Shown here piece after piece: positions 1-7,014 of a stretch of DNA of 41,469 nucleotides. The notes below the pieces were generated by a model that worked only from the letters and a program-made list of their open reading frames with translations, was not told the origin of the DNA and ran no database searches. This DNA is from Bryobacterales bacterium (GTDB taxonomy: Bacteria > Acidobacteriota > Terriglobia > Bryobacterales > UBA6623), in assembly GCA_028819575.1 (NCBI GenBank), contig JAPPLB010000030.1:1-41469 (forward strand), in the 5' to 3' direction. How positions within the stretch are numbered: the stretch's first letter is position 1; each line of letters starts with the position of its first letter. The position numbers and the translations under genes are program-made.

Positions 1-97
1 GTACTTGAACAGTACATCGAGCACGGCAAGCAAGCGCAACGAAGTCCTGGCGGTCCTGTCGTGTGCTTCGGCCGTCGGGTGGTGAGAAATGCAGGCT
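1..97 (-). repeat. Palindromic repeat copy A (truncated by window edge)
   Basis: This is half of a roughly 180-bp imperfect palindrome. The window begins in its central GTACTTGAACAGTAC hairpin and the copy ends with the 19-bp terminal repeat GTGGTGAGAAATGCAGGCT at 79-97. It runs in the opposite orientation to copy B. Its last bases plus the next base form CTA, which on the minus strand is the TAG stop codon of the SDR gene. The other half lies outside the window. Confidence 0.9.
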
Positions 98-857
98 AAT
101 CCATCAACATGCCGCCGTTGATCTCGATGGTCTCGCCGACGATGTGGCTCGACCGCTCACTGGCGAGGAACGTGATCATCCCGGCGACCTCCACGGACTC
201 GCCGGCCCTGCCTTGCGGGATGGTCGATACCATCGCGTTCATCCGTTCTTCACTGCTGAACCGTTCGTGGAACGGCGTCAGGATCACGCCCGGGTGTACG
301 GCGTTCACGCGGATGCCGTGGCCGATCAGCTCCTTGGCCAACCCCTTCGTCATGCAGGTCATCGCCGCCTTCGCCGTCGCGTAGGGCATGGCGCCGAGAC
401 CGCCGCCGTTGCGCGCCGCGATCGAGCTGATATTGATGATCGTGCCGGAGCCCCGCTCGATCATGTGCGCCGCCACCGGCTTCGTTACCCAGAAGGCGCT
501 GTTCAGGTTCACGTCCATCACCTGCCGCCACAACTCATCCGTGATGTCGAGCAGCAGCTTTCGTGCGACGAGCGAACCCGCGTTGTTGACCAGACAATCG
601 ATGCGGCCGCTGCCGGCCAGTACGTCCGCTACCAGCTTGCGGGCGCCCTCCGCGTTCGACAGATCACCCTGATAGACCACGGCCGTTCCGCCCGCGTCCT
701 CGATCTTTCCCGCCACTTCATGGGCGGCATCCGCACTGGTGTTGTAGTGGACGGCCACGCGGGAGCCTTCCCGCGCCAGGTCCAGCGCCGCCGCCGCTCC
801 AATCCCGGTGCTGGAGCCGGTCACGAGCGAGACATGCGCTGACGGGAAGATGGGCAT
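96..857 (-). CDS. Short-chain dehydrogenase/reductase (uronate or sugar type)
   Basis: This is a classical NAD(P)-dependent SDR of about 253 residues acting in the cytoplasm. It shows the cofactor motif TGSSTGIG near the N-terminus, the NNAG motif, the catalytic Ser of NISSIAARN and the YATAK Tyr/Lys pair, then VHPGVILTPFHERF and a C-terminal EINGG. The TPFHxxF...INGG pattern recalls reductases for 4-deoxy-5-hexoseulose uronate (DEH, from alginate or pectin) and sugar 1-dehydrogenases. The exact substrate is inference. The ATG at 857 is preferred because a partial duplicate upstream conserves it; a TTG at 866 is an alternative. The stop codon is supplied by the end of repeat copy A. It is divergent from the aldehyde dehydrogenase and FAH genes, which may share a sugar-acid pathway, and lies just downstream of a small coiled-coil gene. 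Confidence 0.88.
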   Translation of the reverse strand: MPIFPSAHVSLVTGSSTGIGAAAALDLAREGSRVAVHYNTSADAAHEVAGKIEDAGGTAVVYQGDLSNAEGARKLVADVLAGSGRIDCLVNNAGSLVARKLLLDITDELWRQVMDVNLNSAFWVTKPVAAHMIERGSGTIINISSIAARNGGGLGAMPYATAKAAMTCMTKGLAKELIGHGIRVNAVHPGVILTPFHERFSSEERMNAMVSTIPQGRAGESVEVAGMITFLASERSSHIVGETIEINGGMLMD

Positions 858-864
858 GGGCGTC
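813..864 (-). repeat. Direct repeat, copy 1 (5' end of SDR gene)
   Basis: The first ~50 bases of the SDR gene, covering its ATG and the HVSLVTGS codons, recur with about ten differences at 1165-1216 in the same orientation. This copy is the functional one because it continues into a full SDR. Confidence 0.7.
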
Positions 865-882
865 AATGGTTGAGGAAAGCGT

Positions 883-1101
883 TCAATCCGAGGTCTCCAG
901 CTTCTCGGCGATGTCGGTTAGCTGCCCGACCATCGCCTTCAAGCGCATGCCGATCACTTGCATTTCTCCAACAAGCTCTCGATGACGCAGCTCCTCCAGG
1001 TAATAGTTCGTTCCGGCCTGCGACGATTCGGCTTCAAGGTCGTGGAGCTTCACCAGCTCATCGTCAGGCGTATTCTTGAGGTCTTTATAAGGGATGCCCA
1101 T
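883..1101 (-). CDS. Small coiled-coil protein of unknown function
   Basis: This encodes a 72-residue hydrophilic protein starting MGIPYKDLKNTPDDELV. The segment from about residue 35 (YLEELRHRELVGEMQ) to the C-terminus has the heptad spacing of an amphipathic helix or coiled coil, and there is no signal peptide or membrane segment. The start is supported by AGGAGA at 1111-1116 (minus strand) nine bases upstream, and by a promoter-like TTGTGA/TAGAAT pair at 1151-1178. The SDR gene begins about 25 bases downstream on the same strand, so the two are probably cotranscribed. I do not recognise the family. Confidence 0.65.
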   Translation of the reverse strand: MGIPYKDLKNTPDDELVKLHDLEAESSQAGTNYYLEELRHRELVGEMQVIGMRLKAMVGQLTDIAEKLETSD

Positions 1102-1150
1102 GATTTCGTCTCTCCTGTTCGTGTGAGAGGTACGGATTTCACACACACCC

Positions 1151-1178
1151 ATTCTAAACCTGCCGGAGCCAGTCACAA
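1151..1178 (-). promoter_or_regulatory. Candidate sigma-70 promoter for the small protein/SDR unit
   Basis: On the minus strand TTGTGA (1173-1178) and TAGAAT (1151-1156) are separated by 16 bases, giving a start site about 40 bases before the small-protein ATG. The -35 element lies inside the duplicated SDR 5' segment. Recognised by eye only. Confidence 0.45.
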
Positions 1179-1216
1179 GCGAGACATGCGATGATGGAAG
1201 ACCGGCATAGGCGCCT
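1165..1216 (-). repeat. Direct repeat, copy 2 (orphan SDR 5' fragment)
   Basis: This degenerate copy of the SDR gene start still reads HVSLVTGS in the matching frame but does not continue into an SDR. It lies upstream of the small coiled-coil gene, so it is a remnant of a duplication or recombination at the SDR start. Confidence 0.65.
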
Positions 1217-1357
1217 GATCCTGGAACAAACGATATTTCTACTCTGCAGCGAAAGCCGTACCCTGGCGGCGGATTTCGGCCCTCCCCCATTCGAAGCCGA
1301 GGACGTCAACAAGGCGCGCAGGCCAGCCTTTGTCCGCCACGTTTCCTGGAGACACCG

Positions 1358-2809
1358 ATGAGCGAAGCGAAAACGTACTCAAACTACATCAACGGCGAGT
1401 GGGTCACCGCCGGCCGGACCTTCGAAGTCCGTAATCCGGCCGATACCGACGACCTGGTTGCGGTCTTTTCCAAAGGCAGCCCCGGCGACATCGCCAACGC
1501 CGCGGCGGCGGCGCAAGAGGCGTTCGCCGGTTGGGCGGCGCTGCCCGGTCCCGCCCGAGGCAAGTACCTCTTCAAAATCGCCGATATTCTCGAAAGCCGA
1601 CTCGACCAGCTTGGCGAGGAGATGACGCGTGAGGAAGGCAAGACCCTTCCCGAGGCCAAGGGCGAGACGATGCGCTCGATCAACATCTTCCGCTATTTCG
1701 GCAGCGAAGGATCGCGCATCCCCGGCCACATGGTTCCCTCCGAACGCGACCGAGTCTTCATGTACGCCTTCCGGAAACCCCTTGGGGTCGTCGGTCTGAT
1801 CACCCCGTGGAACTTCCCGAGCGCCATACCGGCCTGGAAGCTGGCTCCGGCGATGGTCGCTGGCAACACCGTCATCATGAAACCCGCATCCGCCTCGCCT
1901 CTGAGCGCCTGGAGGATCATCGAGGCCTGCCATGAAGCCGGCGTGCCCAAGGGCGTCGTCAATTTCGTGGCCGGTTCCGGCGGCGAGTTGGGGGACGCTC
2001 TCGTCAATGCGGCTCCCCTCAAGGCGGTCTCGTTCACCGGATCGTGTGAGATCGGCAACCAGCTCCACGAGAAAGCTTCGAAGCGCCGCCTGCGCATTCA
2101 ACTGGAAATGGGCGGCAAGAACCCCACCATCGTCCTGAACGACGCGATTCTGGGCAAGGCCGTCGGAAACACCGTCAACGCCGCATTCTTCTCGACCGGC
2201 CAGAAATGCACCGCCACCAGCCGCGTGATCGTCGAGGACGGCATCTATGACGAGTTCGTCGCCGCTCTCATCGAGGCCACGCGAAAACTCAAGGTCGGCA
2301 ACGGACTCGAAGCCGGCGTTCAGATCGGACCCGCCATCGATCAGGCTCAGCTCGAAACCGACCTTGGCTATATCGAGGTCGCCCGCAACGAAGGCGCCCA
2401 GCTCGAATGCGGGGGCAACCGCCTGACCGGCGGCGGCTATGACAAAGGCTACTTCGTCGAGCCCACCGTTTTCACCGGCGTCACCGAGAACATGAGGATC
2501 GCCCAGGAGGAGGTCTTCGGACCGGTGCTGGCCGTGATGCGCGCCAAGGACTACGACGACGCCATCCGAATCGCCAACAACATCGCTTTCGGGCTGTCGG
2601 CCTCGATCCAGACTCAGGACGTGTCACGCATCCTCGAATACGCCTCGCAAATCGAGGCCGGTCTCGTCACCGTCAATCTGCCGAGCGCGGGCGTCGAGTA
2701 TCAGTTGCCCTTCGGCGGCACCAAAGAGTCCAGCTTCGGCCCGAAAGAGCAGGGTCCGGCGGCGCTCGACTTCTACACCGACTACAAGACGGTCTATCTC
2801 GGCTACTAG
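1358..2809 (+). CDS. Aldehyde dehydrogenase, 2,5-dioxovalerate (alpha-ketoglutaric semialdehyde) type
   Basis: The 483-residue protein is a full-length NAD(P)-dependent aldehyde dehydrogenase. Visible are the oxyanion-hole Asn152 in TPWNFP, the cofactor region VAGNTVIMKPAS, FTGS near 217, the general base Glu250 in LEMGGKNP, catalytic Cys284 in STGQKCTATS, and EEVFGPV. Overall it resembles the ketoglutaric semialdehyde dehydrogenases of glucarate and pentose oxidation (Bacillus YcbD type), which make 2-oxoglutarate. GGAG at 1348-1351 precedes the ATG by about six bases. The next gene, an FAH-family protein, follows after 12 bases with its ribosome binding site overlapping this stop codon. The pair therefore looks like the last two steps of non-phosphorylating sugar-acid breakdown. 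Family assignment is secure; the substrate is inferred. Confidence 0.93.
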   Translation: MSEAKTYSNYINGEWVTAGRTFEVRNPADTDDLVAVFSKGSPGDIANAAAAAQEAFAGWAALPGPARGKYLFKIADILESRLDQLGEEMTREEGKTLPEAKGETMRSINIFRYFGSEGSRIPGHMVPSERDRVFMYAFRKPLGVVGLITPWNFPSAIPAWKLAPAMVAGNTVIMKPASASPLSAWRIIEACHEAGVPKGVVNFVAGSGGELGDALVNAAPLKAVSFTGSCEIGNQLHEKASKRRLRIQLEMGGKNPTIVLNDAILGKAVGNTVNAAFFSTGQKCTATSRVIVEDGIYDEFVAALIEATRKLKVGNGLEAGVQIGPAIDQAQLETDLGYIEVARNEGAQLECGGNRLTGGGYDKGYFVEPTVFTGVTENMRIAQEEVFGPVLAVMRAKDYDDAIRIANNIAFGLSASIQTQDVSRILEYASQIEAGLVTVNLPSAGVEYQLPFGGTKESSFGPKEQGPAALDFYTDYKTVYLGY

Positions 2810-2821
2810 AGGGGCTCTGTC

Positions 2822-3673
2822 ATGAAACTGGCCCAGGTTCGTATTGCAGCCACCGGCGCGTTGTCCGCGGCCATCGTTCACGAAAACGGCTATCGGCTGA
2901 TCATCGGCCACACGATGGATTCGCTCATTCGCCGTTCCGAGCAGGAAGGACGCGGCCTGGCCGACTTGGCCGAGGAGCTGGCTCTGGTCGACCCCGTCAT
3001 GCTGGAGCTGGCCATGCCGGTGACCCCGAGCGAAGTCTGGGCCTGCGGCTGCTCCTATGCGCCGAGCGCCGAGTTCCGCGACGGCGAGTTGGGCGCGGGC
3101 GAAGGCCCCTACGGCTACGTGTCCGACCCGGCGCACCGTCCCGAGCTGTTCTTCAAAGGCACTTCCCGCGTCTGCGTCGGTCCGAACGAACCGGTCGGCA
3201 TCCGCCCGGACTCGACCTTCACCGCGCCGGAGCCCGAACTCGCTCTCGTGCTCAACAGCAACGCCGAGATCGTGGGCTACACTCTCGGCAACGACGTTTC
3301 CGCGTGGGATATCGAACGCGAGAACCCTCTCTATCTGCCACAGTCAAAGGTTTACGACCGGTGTTGCGCGCTGGGGCCGTTCCTGGTGACTCCCGACGAA
3401 ATCGACGACCCCTATCAGCTCGACATGACCTGCAGCATCCGCCGCCACGGCGACGTGACCTTCGAAGGCAAGGCCTCCACCGCCCAGCTTCGGCGTAGGT
3501 TCGAGGAACTGGTCGAGTGTCTTCGCCTCGGCAATTCCATCCCCGCCGCAACGGTGCTGCTGACCGGCACCGGTATCATCGTGACCCAGGAGGCCGCGCT
3601 GGCCCCCGGCGACGTCGTGACCATCGATGTCCCGGGGCTCGGGTGCCTCGTCAACCCCGCTACTGCCGCTTAG
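2822..3673 (+). CDS. Fumarylacetoacetate hydrolase-family protein, probable 2-keto-3-deoxy sugar-acid dehydratase
   Basis: The 283-residue cytoplasmic protein has an N-terminal subdomain (about 1-70) and an FAH catalytic domain. Metal-binding acids are visible as Glu137 and Glu139 in APEPELALV and Asp158 in GND, with Lys175 in PQSKVYDRCCALGP. Members of this family include 2-keto-3-deoxy-pentonate dehydratases (KdaD/XylX type) that make alpha-ketoglutaric semialdehyde, the substrate of the enzyme encoded immediately upstream. The genes are coupled: AGAGGGG at 2808-2814 overlaps the upstream stop. Other FAH activities, such as acylpyruvate hydrolase, cannot be excluded, but the neighbour favours the dehydratase role. 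Confidence 0.85.
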   Translation: MKLAQVRIAATGALSAAIVHENGYRLIIGHTMDSLIRRSEQEGRGLADLAEELALVDPVMLELAMPVTPSEVWACGCSYAPSAEFRDGELGAGEGPYGYVSDPAHRPELFFKGTSRVCVGPNEPVGIRPDSTFTAPEPELALVLNSNAEIVGYTLGNDVSAWDIERENPLYLPQSKVYDRCCALGPFLVTPDEIDDPYQLDMTCSIRRHGDVTFEGKASTAQLRRRFEELVECLRLGNSIPAATVLLTGTGIIVTQEAALAPGDVVTIDVPGLGCLVNPATAA

Positions 3674-3719
3674 GTTGGTAAGGCGATAAGGAGTAACGCT
3701 TATTTATCGTCGATGCAAT

Positions 3720-3734
3720 TGGGAGGATGTCCCA
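3720..3734 (+). terminator. Weak hairpin after the FAH gene
   Basis: TGGGA and TCCCA form a short stem around a five-base loop, followed by GTTGTATT. It lies 46 bases past the FAH stop codon, between converging genes. The stem is short and there is no clean T tract, so this is tentative. Confidence 0.25.
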
Positions 3735-3749
3735 GTTGTATTCCTGCTC

Positions 3750-4379
3750 CTAAGCTCGTTCGTAACGCTCAGGGTAGTTGGTGTGGAGACGGGTGTTCAG
3801 GATACGTGCGACCTCTGGCGGCCATACGTCATCGCGGGGCTCTGAGTCGCGCTTGGACTGGAAAGCGGTCACGTCTTCGAGCCGGTAAGGACAATCTTCG
3901 GGCAGCGTGAACTTGCGCCGCCGCAAGGCCGTGACCTCGTCCGTTTGGGGGTTGTTGGAATGGTCGTATTCCGCCAGTCTTTCGCACGCCTTTCTTCTGC
4001 CACTCCGCCATGCGTTGGCGAACATCGTCTGATACTTCCCTTGCAGACCGGGGTTCTCGATGATCGCATCAGACATTTCGCCCCGGAATTGACGCACTTC
4101 CCGTGACCAGTTCCGTAACGCCTTATCGGTGGCTTCGCGGTAGTGTTCGATGCAGAGTAGATGATTGATGGCCTGGGAGCAGAGCGAGGTCCAGGTGCGT
4201 TCTTCCGTTCTTCCCACGCTCTCGATTTCCTCGATCACATTGTCCCAGTCGACCGCCTCGAAATCGCGCCGCCGAAGGGCGTCCGCCTGTTCGACAGACC
4301 AAGTGTATACGTCGCTGTGGTAGAGTTCGGCTGCCGGCGGCTTGGGAAGACCGCGAGGGAGGGAGGTTGTAGAGGACAT
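3750..4379 (-). CDS. DUF29 family protein
   Basis: This encodes about 209 residues. The pattern LYHSDVYTWSVEQADALRRR, then DFEAVDWDNVIEEIESVGR, and a helical segment with NHLLCIEHYREATDKALRNW is characteristic of DUF29, a soluble helical family of unknown function common in cyanobacteria and other environmental bacteria. Its C-terminal 60 residues (TLPEDCPYRLEDVTAF onward) are the usual DUF29 tail. I chose the ATG at 4379 (MSSTTSLPRG) because upstream codons to 4496 look non-conserved. It stands alone between the FAH gene and the OLD-like gene and is convergent with the former. Confidence 0.8.
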   Translation of the reverse strand: MSSTTSLPRGLPKPPAAELYHSDVYTWSVEQADALRRRDFEAVDWDNVIEEIESVGRTEERTWTSLCSQAINHLLCIEHYREATDKALRNWSREVRQFRGEMSDAIIENPGLQGKYQTMFANAWRSGRRKACERLAEYDHSNNPQTDEVTALRRRKFTLPEDCPYRLEDVTAFQSKRDSEPRDDVWPPEVARILNTRLHTNYPERYERA

Positions 4380-4624
4380 GATGCTGGTGCCTCGGCCGTC
4401 ATTGTAGCAAGGGGGTTTCCGGCATTCGGGACCCGGTAGAACCGAAGATTGCGCCATGTACTCAGCCGCTCGAGAGTTCGAGGCCTGAGCTGTCAAGTGG
4501 CGGCGCCGTCTCTACACGAGGCGTTAACAATCATGACTATTCACCTTCGCCCACGCCAAAGCCCTTTTGATGGGGTTGGTTGGCAGGGAGTCTTCGATTA
4601 GTTCCTCTCGTACGGATAAGATCA

Positions 4625-6331
4625 TCATTCCTTGATGCGGCGCGCGCGTTCGGCCACGCTGAAGATGGCGTCGAGCTTTTCCACAATTTCGTTGTCGATT
4701 TCCTCTGCCTGGACAAAACTCGCTAGTCGGTGGTAATTGGTTTTAGTCATCAGGTTGGGGAGTTGCAGCTTCTCGTAGAAGCACTTGAACACCCGATCCA
4801 AGAAAGCGTTGCTCGCCTTGATGTCGGGGCCCCACGGCGACGGTTCGCCAAGAGTTGTAAGGGCCTGCTCGATTATCTCGATGCTCTCCTCCATGTGCTG
4901 GCGCCAAGCGTTGCTAAACAGTCTGCCCACATGGCGTTCCCCCTCAGCAGCGGCGAAATTGAGCAACACTTCAGGGCAGCACAGATAGTTCTCCAGTTCG
5001 CGCTTCTGCCACATCAGTTGGGTAAGATTCGGATCATCCGGTGGCTTTTGGTCGAGGCGATCATAGAGAGCTACGCCCACCAGATCAGGATTGGCTTCAC
5101 GCACGCCGTAGAAATGGGACTTCGCTTTAGAAGGCTGATTGGAGACGTAGTGTACGTAGGGACTCTCCAGCAGTTCGGCAGCTTGATGATTCAGACGACG
5201 GGCGAGTTGCAAAAGGATGGCAAGATCAGTCGAGCCTTCGAGATACAGAATCCAGCCCTTCTCTTCAGCCTGTAAGTAGTGTTCGAAGCCTATCTCCTTG
5301 AGTGCCTTGGTGACTTGGCTGCCACGATCGTCGATGCGATGAGGTGTCCCTACGAAAGCGATGACCACGTCGCGCGCTGCAGCCTCGTTGAGTACGACTT
5401 CTGAATGACTGGCGGCGATGATCTGGCTACCGGTGCGCTCTGCTGTCTCACTCAAGATCTGGTAGATCTGACGCTGCCTGAGAATCTCCAGATGTGCATC
5501 CGGCTCGTCGAGCAGAAGCACGGATTTTGGATTGGCGGTCATGTGGGCGAGTAAGAGCAGGGTTTGCTGTTGTCCGCGACCGCTCGCGGAGAGGTCGAGT
5601 TGAACGCCATCTCGCGTGCGATAGGTCATGATGATTTCGCCACGTTCTGTGATGTATTGAGGTTCGTTCAGTCGGCTGCCGAACAGGAAATCAATGCGTT
5701 CGACTATCTGCTCCCAACTGGCTCCACCATCATCGCTTTCGATGATCTGGAAACAGAGATTCCTTAGTACCTCAGCCGTGCGCCCCTCGCCTAGACGCAC
5801 ATTGATCGCGCCACGGTCCAGCCGTGTCTCATTGGCTGCCAGACCCGACATGGGCGGCAGATAGGCGATCCGGACATCAGCAGCCGCTTCAGGTACAGCC
5901 ATGCGCTGATCATCTCGAATTCGGAGGGGACGGCAATAGAATGACTCTTCATTGGCGTAGTCGAACTCCAGACCGCAAGACCACTTGATGGCATCAACCA
6001 CAATTTGTACAAGTAGATTCTCTGTGTGCAATTTGCCGTCTTTTCGTCTACCGCGACGCACGTGCAGGTCACGCCAAAGGAGGTTAGCTGCTGGTACGGG
6101 AACGGCGATGAGATCACGCCGATTGATCGTCACACCAGGCCGCTTGGCCGGTACGTCGCCTGCCCCACGCTTCTCCATCCACCTCTTCAGCCCGACATCC
6201 CACAAGGCAAGCGATTGCAGCGCTGTGGTCTTGCCGGCATTATTCGGACCCATCAGCACAACCCGGTCACCGAGTTCGAGCTCTACATCTTCGAAGAGCT
6301 TGAAATTACGAATGGCAAGTTTTGTCAGCAT
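4625..6331 (-). CDS. OLD-family ATP-dependent endonuclease (AAA ATPase + Toprim)
   Basis: The 568-residue protein has an SMC/ABC-type ATPase half followed by a Toprim half. Visible are Walker A GPNNAGKTT (28-36), an LSASGRGQQQ signature (247-256), Walker B VLLLDEP (271-277), the H-loop AASHSE (306-311), the Toprim LEGSTD (364-369), ALYDRLDQ (421-428) and RELENYL (444-450), typical of overcoming-lysogenization-defect nucleases. It starts at a well-spaced AGAGGAG. Family members cut or nick DNA and several act in phage defence. There is no UvrD-like helicase beside it, so it fits a single-gene class 1 OLD rather than Gabija, and no second toxin or PARIS partner is evident. The defence role is inference. 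Confidence 0.85.
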   Translation of the reverse strand: MLTKLAIRNFKLFEDVELELGDRVVLMGPNNAGKTTALQSLALWDVGLKRWMEKRGAGDVPAKRPGVTINRRDLIAVPVPAANLLWRDLHVRRGRRKDGKLHTENLLVQIVVDAIKWSCGLEFDYANEESFYCRPLRIRDDQRMAVPEAAADVRIAYLPPMSGLAANETRLDRGAINVRLGEGRTAEVLRNLCFQIIESDDGGASWEQIVERIDFLFGSRLNEPQYITERGEIIMTYRTRDGVQLDLSASGRGQQQTLLLLAHMTANPKSVLLLDEPDAHLEILRQRQIYQILSETAERTGSQIIAASHSEVVLNEAAARDVVIAFVGTPHRIDDRGSQVTKALKEIGFEHYLQAEEKGWILYLEGSTDLAILLQLARRLNHQAAELLESPYVHYVSNQPSKAKSHFYGVREANPDLVGVALYDRLDQKPPDDPNLTQLMWQKRELENYLCCPEVLLNFAAAEGERHVGRLFSNAWRQHMEESIEIIEQALTTLGEPSPWGPDIKASNAFLDRVFKCFYEKLQLPNLMTKTNYHRLASFVQAEEIDNEIVEKLDAIFSVAERARRIKE

Positions 6332-6703
6332 CGGGGCTCCTCTTTGATAACAATTCCTTCGCCCGAGCTAGCAGTTCCCAGGAGTTGTAGCTGATGCTTG
6401 TTTCGTCAAAATCCCGTTTATGTTGGAATGGCTGGCACACGTAGTGAACGCCGGGCTTTTAGCCGCCAAAGAACCCGCCTTCCCCGAGAAGGGATGTGCT
6501 GATGCTACATGAGAGATAACTCGTGCGGCTCACCAACTCGACACCCAATCCAGGACCCGCCAGCCAACCCGGGCCGGCACATCGTCGCGAGAAATCTGCC
6601 CGGGGCAAATATAGCAGCCCCTCATAGGGTAAGCCCCAGCGCAGTCCTCCACCAATCCCCCAAGTCGATAATCGTAGCCTTAGCGGGCTGTGAAGCACCA
6701 CCC
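6332..6703. other. Intergenic region without recognisable gene
   Basis: These 370 bases lie between the OLD-like gene start and repeat copy B. They should hold the promoter of the minus-strand OLD-like gene, but I see no convincing pair of boxes. Open frames here run through the repeat and have no protein-like composition. Confidence 0.5.
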
Positions 6704-6884
6704 AGCCTGCATTTCTCACCACCCGACGGTCGAAGCACGCGATACGACCGCCATGACTTCGTTGCGCTTGCTTGCCGTGCTCAACGTACTGTTCAAGTAC
6801 GCCTGCGCGCGCCAAGCGGCGCGCGCCTCGTCCTGACGCCCCTCTCACGCACTTCGCCTCGCCACGTGGTGAGAAATGCAGGCT
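6704..6884 (+). repeat. Palindromic repeat copy B (reference copy, 181 bp)
   Basis: The copy is bounded by a perfect 19-bp inverted repeat, AGCCTGCATTTCTCACCAC at 6704-6722 and its complement at 6866-6884. The arms continue as an imperfect inverted repeat towards the centre, where CGTACT and AGTACG (6785-6801) flank GTTCA almost exactly at the midpoint. The whole unit could fold into one long hairpin. It contains no open frame of its own and lies upstream of the OLD-like gene and 130 bases past the sulfatase stop. Confidence 0.95.
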
Positions 6885-7014
6885 AAAAAGCTTGTTCAAT
6901 GAGCGGTTCACTCACTGGGTGGTCCGGAGCTTTGTGTGTCCAGAGGTTTTTCAAGAAGCGGACGAGGAAAACCGGAGACAGAAGGCGCCTTTCCACAGCG
7001 CTGAGCAAGGCCGG

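Noticed and set aside
4601..4614. Resemblance to the 23S rRNA sarcin-ricin loop (complement of GTACGAGAGGAAC)
   Set aside because: Only about a dozen bases match and flanking sequence does not resemble rRNA.
6459..6911. Open frames running through repeat copy B and similar frames in other copies
   Set aside because: They arise from the GC-rich repeat itself, differ between copies, and lack start signals or recognisable domains.
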